A stretch of DNA of 13,602 nucleotides, taken from Nitrospirae bacterium CG2_30_53_67. Its GTDB lineage: Bacteria; CG2-30-53-67. The DNA lies in contig MNYV01000045.1 in NCBI GenBank assembly GCA_001873285.1, positions 1 through 13,602 on the forward strand, written 5' to 3'. Below the pieces are notes generated by a model. That model was not told the DNA's origin, searched no databases, and worked only from the letters and a program-made list of their open reading frames with translations. The translations under genes were made by a program, and so were the position numbers. Of this stretch, positions 1 through 6,755 are shown piece after piece (position 1 is the stretch's first letter; every line of letters starts with the position of its first letter).

Positions 1-186
1 AACAGGGAGGATGCCATAAAGACCATGCAGTCTCTTCTCCCCCTATTCCAGGGTCTGCCCGTGGTCCTGGTGGCCGAGGAGGCAAAAGACAGGCCTCTTT
101 ATTTTGCCCGACCCGATCTCATGAATTTCCTCATGGATTTTCATCTCCCCAGCGTGGAGTGGAAGGCATATACCCTTGCAGAATAG
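1..186 (+). CDS. 3' end of an unrecognised gene (61 residues visible)
   Basis: The frame is open from the first base to a TAG at 184-186 and encodes the last 61 residues of a protein that begins outside the window. The visible part has a short hydrophobic strand (LPVVLVAEE) followed by mixed sequence ending WKAYTLAE. I do not recognise a family and assign no function. The stop lies 21 bases from the stop of the convergent oxidoreductase gene, which suits a true gene end, and codon use looks normal for the window. With only 61 residues, a chance open frame cannot be excluded. Confidence 0.55.
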   Translation, partial: NREDAIKTMQSLLPLFQGLPVVLVAEEAKDRPLYFARPDLMNFLMDFHLPSVEWKAYTLAE

Positions 187-207
187 TCTTCTTATTTTTG
201 GTTCATC

Positions 208-2256
208 TTATTTTTCCACCTGGACCAGGCTGAAGTGAAAGGTCGGTCCGTGACCCATGTCCGCTTCACGCTCCGAGGTCAGGCCATTGATCCCGCAGTG
301 ATTGTACATGTCCCTTGGCCGCCAGATGGATTCAGCAACCACCACCCCGGGCTGAGTCTCTTCGGACACGAGTGCCGTGAGCCGGCATTCCCCCCTGTCA
401 TTGAATACCCGGACCTCTTCACCGTTTTGGATCTCCCGAGGAAGCGCATCCTTAGGATGGATTATGAGGGTGGGATGCTTTTCCAGTGAACGGATCGATG
501 GGAGTGAACCGAAGCTGGTGTTCAAAAAGTTGTGCGCCGGGGGCGTCATGAGGGTCAGCGGGTAACGTTTCAGAAGTGAAGGGTCTTCTGAGACCTCGGC
601 CGGGGGCGCATATTCGGGGAGCGGCGGGAGGCCGTGCTGTTTCATCCTCTCCGAATAGAACTCCAGTTTTCCGGATGGCGTGAAAAACCCGTTTCTAAAG
701 GGGTTCCCGAACCTCTCCACGTTCAGACGGACAAAGCGTTTTTGTTTCAATGTCTGCAAATCAATCCCCTCTCGGAAAGGGGATTCCGGCTCAAGAAGAC
801 CCTCCGCAATCTGATCTTCGCTTCTCCGGAAGAAGGGATCATCAAAGCCGAATCTTTGGGACAAAAGAGAGAAGAGTTCGTGGTTGGACTTTGCCTCTCC
901 CACAGGGGGGATGACGGGTTCGGCCCACTGCAGGTAACACTGGCCATAGCTTTTGTAGAGGTCGGCATGTTCCAGCGACGTGGTGGCCGGGAGCACGATG
1001 TCGGCATAATCCACGGTATCGGTATGCATCTGTTCGTGGACCACCGTGAAGAGGTCCTCCCTCATAAGCCCTTTGACCACAAGGCCCTGGTTGGGGACCA
1101 CCGCGGCCGGGTTGGAATGATAGACAAAAAGACCCTGGACCGGAGGGTCGTCCAAATCCGTCAACGCACGGCCCAGGGAGATCATGTTGATCGTGCGGGG
1201 ATTCCTGTCTCCGAGCAGGGATTCCCCCACCACCGCCTCCATGTTCAGCTCGAAGAAGGAGCCGGTCATCAGGGTGATCCCGCCCCCGCGTTTTTCAAAG
1301 GCGCCCACCAGAGCAGGGAGGCACGCCACGGTCCGTACGGCCATGCCGCCGCCGCTCTGTCTGGACATCCCCATGCCCAGACGGATGAAGGGGGCTTTGG
1401 CATGAGCGTACCTTCGCGCAAGGTCCTTGATATGCTCTTCAGGGACGCCGGTGATCTCCGAGACCCGTTCCGGCGGGTATGACTCCAGCTTTTTTTCGAG
1501 CCGGTCAAATCCGTAGGTCCATCTCTCGATGTAGTCCTTGTCGATCCATCGGTTCCGGGTTAGAAGATGCATGATCCCCAGGGCCAGGGCCGTGTCGGTC
1601 CCTGGTTTCAGGCGGATGTGGATGTCTGCGATTTTTGCCGTTTTATTTCGGTAGGGATCGATGACGATGAGGGTTGCCCCCTTGTGTCTTGCTTCTTTGA
1701 TCAGCGGGAGGATATGCACGTTGGTGGAGGCCGCGTTGATCCCCCAGAGGAGGATGAGGTCCGAATCCACCATGCACTCGGGATCATGGCTGATCCCCCG
1801 GCCTATGGTATAGTCCCAGCCGGCTTCGGCCGTGGTGGAACAGATGGTCCGCATGAGACGGCTTGCGCCGAGACGGTGAAAAAAGGCATGGCCGGCATTG
1901 CGGTTGATCAGCCCCAGGGTCCCTCCGTAGGAAAAGGGGAGGACGGCCTCTGCGCCGAACCTTCGGATGATGCCGGTGAACCGCTCAAAGATCTCATTGA
2001 GGGCCTCTTCCCAGGAGATCGGCTGGAAGGCGCCTTCCCCTTTTTTGCCTATACGTTTAAGAGGGGTCTTGATGCGGAGGGGGGAATAGATCCTCTCGGG
2101 AAGGTAATGCATCTTCCCGCAGATGAATCCCCGGGTATAGGGATGTTCCGGGTTCCCGTCTACCGAGACCACGCGTCCTTGTTGTACCGTGACCAGGAGG
2201 CTGCAACAGTCCGGACAGTCGTGCGGGCAGACGGATAGATGTTTCTGTTCATCCAT
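208..2256 (-). CDS. Molybdopterin (bis-MGD) oxidoreductase, catalytic subunit, with N-terminal [4Fe-4S] motif
   Basis: A 682-residue member of the DMSO reductase/formate dehydrogenase superfamily (BisC-type, COG0243). The N-terminal cluster motif is visible: C10, C14, C17 (or C18) and C46, the last in a CGK context, where the lysine normally lies between the cluster and the pterin. The central molybdopterin domain runs from about 60 to 480, with the typical LLWGINAASTNVH and LIVIDPYRNKTA stretches and the RLKPGTDTALALG loop. The C-terminal dinucleotide-binding beta-barrel is at about 565-682 (LTLMTPPAHNFLNTSFG). C139 in RTICST is the best candidate Mo ligand, by position only. There is no Tat signal, so the enzyme is probably cytoplasmic. 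No FeS or membrane partner subunit lies next to it, so substrate and electron partner are unknown. The ribosome site is weak (AGG 9 bases before ATG). A CRP/FNR-type site lies about 100 bases upstream. Confidence 0.92.
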   Translation of the reverse strand: MDEQKHLSVCPHDCPDCCSLLVTVQQGRVVSVDGNPEHPYTRGFICGKMHYLPERIYSPLRIKTPLKRIGKKGEGAFQPISWEEALNEIFERFTGIIRRFGAEAVLPFSYGGTLGLINRNAGHAFFHRLGASRLMRTICSTTAEAGWDYTIGRGISHDPECMVDSDLILLWGINAASTNVHILPLIKEARHKGATLIVIDPYRNKTAKIADIHIRLKPGTDTALALGIMHLLTRNRWIDKDYIERWTYGFDRLEKKLESYPPERVSEITGVPEEHIKDLARRYAHAKAPFIRLGMGMSRQSGGGMAVRTVACLPALVGAFEKRGGGITLMTGSFFELNMEAVVGESLLGDRNPRTINMISLGRALTDLDDPPVQGLFVYHSNPAAVVPNQGLVVKGLMREDLFTVVHEQMHTDTVDYADIVLPATTSLEHADLYKSYGQCYLQWAEPVIPPVGEAKSNHELFSLLSQRFGFDDPFFRRSEDQIAEGLLEPESPFREGIDLQTLKQKRFVRLNVERFGNPFRNGFFTPSGKLEFYSERMKQHGLPPLPEYAPPAEVSEDPSLLKRYPLTLMTPPAHNFLNTSFGSLPSIRSLEKHPTLIIHPKDALPREIQNGEEVRVFNDRGECRLTALVSEETQPGVVVAESIWRPRDMYNHCGINGLTSEREADMGHGPTFHFSLVQVEK

Positions 2257-2323
2257 GATGATGGCCTGGCGTCATGGGGTGTTGAATGCAATCAATCATG
2301 AGCATGGATCAATCGTCTGATTT

Positions 2324-2367
2324 ATTATCGCGCGTCAGGACGGAAAGATTGTGATATGCGTCACAAT
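2324..2367 (-). promoter_or_regulatory. CRP/FNR-family operator and candidate class II promoter for the oxidoreductase
   Basis: A perfect palindrome of 7-base half sites, ATTGTGA-N6-TCACAAT, occupies 2348-2367 and matches the CRP-type consensus TGTGA-N6-TCACA. On the minus strand a -10-like GATAAT (five of six to consensus) lies at 2329-2324. It puts the start of transcription near 2317 and the palindrome centre at about -40.5, essentially the -41.5 class II activator position. No good -35 box is present, as expected for an activated promoter. A second half site, TCACAATT at 2372-2379, repeats the one at 2361-2368 exactly one helical turn (11 bases) away. The regulator is not in the window. 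CRP-like, HcpR-like and other family members cannot be told apart from the site alone. Confidence 0.65.
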
Positions 2368-2428
2368 TGAATCACAATTTAATGCAGCAAAAACTTCCCG
2401 CCTATGAAAGCCGAGAGTCCCTGCTGAA

Positions 2429-3016
2429 TTAAGGTTGGCCGCTATGGCAGCCGGGACATACAAAATGGCAGGTGAACCATGGCTCTTCGTGGGAGTAGTC
2501 CGGGATCATATCGAGGTACATCTGGGTTCCGCATATCCTGCACTTGAACAGGTTCAGCCTGAAATCCGAGGAGAGGCATGAGGCGTCCCCCGACTCATCC
2601 TGGATGGCGAGCCTGTAGCTTTTTACATTTTTATACTCGACATGAGAGCTGAGCATCTTGCGGATCTTTTCCAGGACGTCGTTCGGCTTGGTCACGGATT
2701 TGATCAAGTAGTCCTCAGCGCCGAGCTTCATGGCCTTTTCAATCTCTTCGGGCTGTCCCTTGGCCGAGAAGACGATGATCGGGACCTTTGCGGTTTTGGG
2801 GTTGCTCTTCACAACCTGCAGGACCTTGAACCCGTCCACAACAGGCATCATGAGGTCAAGAAGGATCAGATCGAACTGATGATCGGATACGGCCTTGATG
2901 GCTTCCATCCCGTTTCTGGCGGTGACCACATCATACTTTTCAGTGACCAGTTTTGTCTTGTAGATATTGAGAATGATTTCAGAATCTTCCACCAGGAGGA
3001 TCTTATTTTTCTGCAT
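2429..3016 (-). CDS. Response regulator: receiver domain plus C-terminal four-cysteine zinc ribbon
   Basis: 195 residues. The receiver domain spans about 4-122 with all key residues: acidic pair E10/D11, phosphoacceptor D54 (LLDLMMP), S84 and K106 (DYLIKS). After a linker of about 35 residues comes a short C-terminal module with C159-x2-C162 and C187-x2-C190 (KCRICG and CPGCH), which reads as a zinc ribbon. There is no helix-turn-helix, GGDEF or HD domain, so output may be by protein or nucleic-acid contact through the ribbon. That is inference. The start ATG has GGAG seven bases upstream. The gene lies 67 bases downstream of the slipin gene on the same strand, so cotranscription with nfeD-slipin is possible. 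No cognate kinase is adjacent. No clear terminator separates it from the oxidoreductase. Confidence 0.88.
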   Translation of the reverse strand: MQKNKILLVEDSEIILNIYKTKLVTEKYDVVTARNGMEAIKAVSDHQFDLILLDLMMPVVDGFKVLQVVKSNPKTAKVPIIVFSAKGQPEEIEKAMKLGAEDYLIKSVTKPNDVLEKIRKMLSSHVEYKNVKSYRLAIQDESGDASCLSSDFRLNLFKCRICGTQMYLDMIPDYSHEEPWFTCHFVCPGCHSGQP

Positions 3017-3083
3017 AGGCAGACTCCATAAAAAATTAGTTTATTCATACCTGAAAAATATGAAAAGACCCTTGATCTTCCGT

Positions 3084-3854
3084 TTATTTGCCTGGACTCT
3101 CGCCTAACTTACCCATCCCCTTGTTCAAAAATGGTGTGAACAGATCGATGGGGAGCGGAAACAGGATCGTGGAGTTGTTCTCCGATGCGATCTCGCTCAG
3201 GGTCTGCAGGTAGCGAAGCTGCAGGGCCATGGGATGAACTTCGATGATCTTGGATGCCTCGGCCAGCTTGGTTGCAGCCTGGTACTCGCCTTCCGCGTGG
3301 ATGACCTTGGAACGCCTCTCCCGCTCCGCCTCGGCCTGTTTGGCCATGGCCCGCTGCATCTCCTGGGGAAGATCAATGTGCTTGACCTCCACCAGGGAGA
3401 CCTTGATTCCCCAGGAGTCGGTCTGTTTGTCGATGACCTGCTGAAGTTCATGGTTGATCTTGTCCCTCGCAGAGAGGATCTCATCCAGTTCGGCCTGTCC
3501 CAGGATGCTGCGGAGCGTGGTCTGGGCAAGCTGGGAGGTGGCATAGAGGAAGTCCTCTACTTCGATGATCGCTTTTTCCGACTGGATTACGCGGAAATAA
3601 AGAACGGCATTCACTTTAATAGAGACGTTGTCCTTAGTAATGACGTCCTGGGGGTCGATATCCATGGCCACGGTCCGGAGGGAAACCTTGACCATCCGGT
3701 CGATGATCGGGATCAGGATAATGAGGCCCGGACCCTTGACCGAGAGAAAACGTCCCAGCCTGAAGACCACGGCCCTGTCATACTCCCGGATCACCTTGAT
3801 GGCGGAGGAAAGGAAAAAGATCACTAATATAAGAATAGGTAGAATTTGTATCAT
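3084..3854 (-). CDS. Slipin (stomatin/SPFH band 7 family membrane protein)
   Basis: 256 residues, the usual size of prokaryotic slipins (p-stomatin, of the PH1511 type). One N-terminal membrane segment (about 2-18, [16 protein letters not shown]) is followed by the SPFH domain (about 22-180: [49 protein letters not shown]) and a charged coiled-coil stretch (about 165-205, [21 protein letters not shown]). Family members form ring oligomers at the membrane. In archaea the partner protease, encoded next door, cleaves the slipin C-terminus. Here the NfeD-type protease gene ends only 20 bases upstream, the standard slipin/NfeD gene pair. The start ATG has GGAG seven bases before it. Confidence 0.95.
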   Translation of the reverse strand: MIQILPILILVIFFLSSAIKVIREYDRAVVFRLGRFLSVKGPGLIILIPIIDRMVKVSLRTVAMDIDPQDVITKDNVSIKVNAVLYFRVIQSEKAIIEVEDFLYATSQLAQTTLRSILGQAELDEILSARDKINHELQQVIDKQTDSWGIKVSLVEVKHIDLPQEMQRAMAKQAEAERERRSKVIHAEGEYQAATKLAEASKIIEVHPMALQLRYLQTLSEIASENNSTILFPLPIDLFTPFLNKGMGKLGESPGK

Positions 3855-3874
3855 AACGGTTCTCCTTTTATGGT

Positions 3875-5167
3875 TTAGCGTACCTTGCGCTTGACAATCA
3901 GGACGAGCCCTTGCATGCCGGTGACTTCCACATCCTCTCCTTTCTCAATCTTCGTTCCGCTCCTGGCTCTCCATATTTCACTGTGAAGGAAGACGGATCC
4001 CTCCGGGTCAATATCGGTTTCAGCCTTGCCCGTCAGCCCGATGAGACCCTCAGGACCGGAGGCCCTTTTTTTGCCATGAATCCCTACGGCCATGCCGACG
4101 ACCCAAAGGAAAAACAGGGCCGTGACCGCGACCGTGGGGTAGATGACTGCTTTGGAGATCCTGAGGTAGGGTTCCGGTGATTCGATCAGGAGGAAGGAAC
4201 CCAGGACCATGGAGATGACCCCGCCGATGGAGAGAATCCCGTGGCTCACCACCTTGATTTCGGCGATAAAAAGGATAATGGCAAAAATAATCAGGAGAAG
4301 TCCTGCATAATTGATCGGCAGGGACTGGAAGGCATAGAACGCCAGGATCAGGCAGATCCCTCCCACCACCCCGGGTAGAACGGCCCCCGGGCTCGTGAGT
4401 TCGAAAAAGAGCCCGTAGAATCCGAGGATCATGAGGATGTAGGCTACATTCGGGTTGGTGATGGTGTCCAGGATACGGTAACGGATCCCTTTGGGGAGTT
4501 CTTTGACCGGGATCCCCCTGGTCTGCAGGGCGACCTCTTTGCCGTCCACCATGACCTTCCGGCCGTCGGTCTGTTCAAGGAGGTCATTCAGGTCCTTTGC
4601 GATCAGGTCCACGACCTTGAGCTTGAGCGCCTCATCCGCCGTGATGGAGACACTCTCCCGTACCGCTTTTTCGGCCCATTCCTGGTTGCGCCCCCGTTCT
4701 TTTGCAATGGAACGGATATTGGCGGCGAAGTCGTTCGCAATCTTTCTGGCCATTTCCTCATCCATGGCTTGACCCCCGATATTAACCGGATGGGCGGCCC
4801 CGATGCGGGTCCCCGGGGACATAGCGGCCACATGCGCGGCAAGGGTGATGAAGACTCCGGCGGACGCGGCGCGTCCGCCGTTTGGAGCCACATAGACGAT
4901 CACGGGGACCTTGGAGGTGAGAATCCCTTTGACGATCTTCTGCATGGATTCCGCAAGCCCTCCTGGCGTGTCCAGTTGGATAATGAGGCACTCCGCCTGA
5001 TCGGATTCGGCCGTTTTAATGGATTTAAGGATGAAATCCATGGAGACCGGATTGATGACGCCGTCAATCTCGATCCGATAGGCTTGCTGATCAGAGGCGG
5101 AGCCGGACAAGAGAAAGCCTGAAACCCCTGAAACCAGGAAAAGAACAAAGAGAAATAAACGCTTCAT
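3875..5167 (-). CDS. nfeD: NfeD long form: membrane-bound ClpP-class serine protease
   Basis: 430 residues from the ATG at 5165-5167. An N-terminal signal/anchor ([17 protein letters not shown]) leads into a ClpP-class protease domain (about 28-215). The catalytic serine is S102 in [11 protein letters not shown] and the catalytic lysine is probably K142 in [11 protein letters not shown], a spacing like the Ser97/Lys138 dyad of archaeal PH1510. Four or five membrane segments follow (about 235-365), then the NfeD OB-like soluble domain (about 370-430: [19 protein letters not shown]). The open frame extends ten codons further to an ATG at 5197, but the 5167 ATG has AAGGAG six bases upstream, and the predicted transcription start near 5192 would exclude the longer version. 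The likely role is membrane protein quality control together with the slipin encoded immediately downstream. Confidence 0.95.
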   Translation of the reverse strand: MKRLFLFVLFLVSGVSGFLLSGSASDQQAYRIEIDGVINPVSMDFILKSIKTAESDQAECLIIQLDTPGGLAESMQKIVKGILTSKVPVIVYVAPNGGRAASAGVFITLAAHVAAMSPGTRIGAAHPVNIGGQAMDEEMARKIANDFAANIRSIAKERGRNQEWAEKAVRESVSITADEALKLKVVDLIAKDLNDLLEQTDGRKVMVDGKEVALQTRGIPVKELPKGIRYRILDTITNPNVAYILMILGFYGLFFELTSPGAVLPGVVGGICLILAFYAFQSLPINYAGLLLIIFAIILFIAEIKVVSHGILSIGGVISMVLGSFLLIESPEPYLRISKAVIYPTVAVTALFFLWVVGMAVGIHGKKRASGPEGLIGLTGKAETDIDPEGSVFLHSEIWRARSGTKIEKGEDVEVTGMQGLVLIVKRKVR

Positions 5168-5198
5168 GCAGGACTCCTTGTCTGAACCATTCGCCATC

Positions 5199-5227
5199 TT
5201 TATACTGCAAAAACAATGTTTTGTCTA
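5199..5227 (-). promoter_or_regulatory. Sigma70-type promoter of nfeD-slipin
   Basis: Read on the minus strand: -35 TAGACA (5227-5222), a 17-base spacer, and -10 TATAAA (5204-5199). Each box matches five of six consensus bases. The predicted start near 5192 leaves a leader of about 25 bases before the nfeD ATG at 5167, including its AAGGAG site. Confidence 0.6.
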
Positions 5228-5246
5228 TTCTTATTCTGTTTCCGTC

Positions 5247-5274
5247 TTGACACTTCAAAAATATATGGTATTTT
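5247..5274 (+). promoter_or_regulatory. Sigma70-type promoter for the small arginine-rich gene
   Basis: Perfect -35 TTGACA (5247-5252), 16-base spacer, and -10 TATTTT (5269-5274). The predicted start near 5281 gives a leader of about 90 bases before the ATG at 5371. The site diverges from the nfeD promoter, with the two -35 boxes about 20 bases apart, so one bound regulator could affect both. Confidence 0.5.
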
Positions 5275-5370
5275 GAAAAGGTGAGGACCGGATTCTATGA
5301 TCCATGGGCCGGGCAGTGATGTCAAGAATGTTCATCAAGGGTCTTCGATTCCTTGGGTGAGGGGGGCTCT

Positions 5371-5550
5371 ATGAGAGAAAAACGAATCGGTCTGGATCGA
5401 AGGAGCGGAGTCGACCGGAGAAGCGGGATCGAAAGAAGGACTTATGCCGTCGGCGGATACTACTCGCCCCAGCGGAAACTTTTGGATCGGAGGGGAGGGG
5501 AGAGGAGGCGGGAACATCGGAGGTCGGAATCCTCCATGGGAACCGTCTGA
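5371..5550 (+). CDS. Small arginine-rich protein built of (D/E)RR repeats
   Basis: 59 residues, 16 of them arginine. Three units with a six-residue period (D9RR, D15RR, E21RR, each followed by a short S/G or T linker) are followed, after a YAVGGYYS stretch, by three with a five-residue period (D39RR, E44RR, H49RR). Small proteins with repeated RRSG-x-DRR units recur in Desulfobacterota and relatives, without known function. There is no membrane segment, signal or cysteine. The ATG at 5371 is preceded by a GAGG-type ribosome site (5359-5362), which is preferable to the TTG at 5353. The good upstream promoter supports a real gene. The repeats suggest a disordered or nucleic-acid/anionic-polymer-binding peptide, but that is inference. 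It is convergent with the HD-GYP gene, with 59 bases between stops. Confidence 0.7.
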   Translation: MREKRIGLDRRSGVDRRSGIERRTYAVGGYYSPQRKLLDRRGGERRREHRRSESSMGTV

Positions 5551-5609
5551 GCCGGCTGAAAAGGGATAGGACCGGTTACTGTGCCGTCATAAGATGGCGA
5601 TTGGACTCC

Positions 5610-6728
5610 TTATGGGTGATTTAAAATGGGTTCTAATGCTATGACTCCGGGCATGAAAATCTCTTTCTCTTTTCGGACGAGTTTTAAAAAAATGCCGGCA
5701 ATTTTGGGATTGAAATGGGTCCCGCTGCATTTCCTGATCTCCTCGACGGCTTCTTCGAAGGTTTTTTTCCTCTTGTAGCAGCGATCCGATGTCATGGCAT
5801 CAAAACTGTCGGCAAGGATCAGGATGCCGGTTAAGTCATCAATCTCCTCCCCCTTGAGTCCGTCCGGGTATCCCTTGCCGTCCCAGCGTTCGCTGTGGTG
5901 GCGGATGATTTCAACTTCACGCTCAAGGAACTTGATGGGGGAGAGAATGCTCGCGGCAATGGTGGGGTGGCGTGATATGCAGGCCCATTCCTCAGGCGTC
6001 AGCGGCTCTTCTTTATTCAGGTAGGCGAGATCGATGACGAGTTTCCCGATGTCGTGCAGCATGGAGGCCCTCTTGAGAATCTGGATCTCCTTTTCTTGAA
6101 GAGCCATCTCTTCAGCGATTCGAATGGCGTACCGGGTGACCCGTTCGGAGTGGCCTGCCGTATAAGGGTCTTTTTCTTCGATGGCCTTGGTCAATGAGCT
6201 GATCACGTACAGGCAGATTTCCTGTATCTCCTGAGCATGTTTCTCAAGCTTTAGGTTCTTGTCCCTCAGTTCCATAATCTTCTTTTCAAGGTGCTGAACC
6301 AGTTTCCGGCTGTACTCTTTGAGGTAGTGGGGCTCTTCGGCGGCGGATACATGTTCCCTCTTGCCGTGGAGAAAAGAGAGGATGAGTTCGGGAAATTTGC
6401 GGACGTCTATGGGCTTGGAGATGTAACCGTCGCATCCGGCGGCCAGGGATCGTTCCCTGTCTCCTTCCATGACCCTTGCCGTCAGGGCGATCACGGGGAT
6501 CTGATTGAGTTCCGGAATAGCCTTGATCAGCGTGGCGGCCTCATACCCGTTGATGCCTGGAATCCCGATGTCCATGAGGACCAGATCGGGTTTTTCCTCC
6601 TGTGCGGCACGGATGGAACTCAGCCCGTCATCGGCTTCAACCACGATGTAATGGTTGGCCTCGAGAATCCTGCGGATCAGTTTTTTGTTCTCGATGTTGT
6701 CTTCTACATAGAGGATCTTGTAAGGCAT
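5610..6728 (-). CDS. Response regulator with HD-GYP domain (predicted c-di-GMP phosphodiesterase)
   Basis: 372 residues. The receiver domain spans about 3-120 with E9/D10, phosphoacceptor D53 (VLMDIGIPG), T83 and K105 (YISKP). A probable coiled coil (about 136-172) links to the HD-GYP domain (about 175-360). Metal-site motifs are present: H193 in TAGHSERV, H225-D226 in LHDIGK, H254, H277-H278, and the GYP loop in RWDGKGYPDGLKGEEI, followed by ILADSFDAMTSDRCY. This is a complete active-site set, so phosphorylation-controlled hydrolysis of c-di-GMP is expected. The stop of the histidine kinase gene lies 27 bases upstream, so the two are very probably cotranscribed and a cognate pair. The start ATG has AGAGG about ten bases upstream. 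Confidence 0.95.
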   Translation of the reverse strand: MPYKILYVEDNIENKKLIRRILEANHYIVVEADDGLSSIRAAQEEKPDLVLMDIGIPGINGYEAATLIKAIPELNQIPVIALTARVMEGDRERSLAAGCDGYISKPIDVRKFPELILSFLHGKREHVSAAEEPHYLKEYSRKLVQHLEKKIMELRDKNLKLEKHAQEIQEICLYVISSLTKAIEEKDPYTAGHSERVTRYAIRIAEEMALQEKEIQILKRASMLHDIGKLVIDLAYLNKEEPLTPEEWACISRHPTIAASILSPIKFLEREVEIIRHHSERWDGKGYPDGLKGEEIDDLTGILILADSFDAMTSDRCYKRKKTFEEAVEEIRKCSGTHFNPKIAGIFLKLVRKEKEIFMPGVIALEPILNHP

Positions 6729-6755
6729 AGGCTTTTTACCTCTTAGAAATAAATT

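Noticed and set aside
634-1482. Long plus-strand open frame (282 codons) and a second at 1567-2238
   Set aside because: Both are antisense to the molybdopterin oxidoreductase, whose conserved motifs run through the whole region. Their translations are low-complexity and show no domain.
5165-5197. Longer NfeD start at the ATG of 5197
   Set aside because: No ribosome site, and it lies upstream of the transcription start predicted from the TAGACA/TATAAA promoter. The ATG at 5167 has AAGGAG and begins a normal signal sequence.
5588-5615. CATAAG/CTTATG stem between the small RR-repeat gene and the HD-GYP gene as a bidirectional terminator
   Set aside because: Only six AT-rich pairs, a long loop and no T run. 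Too weak to call.
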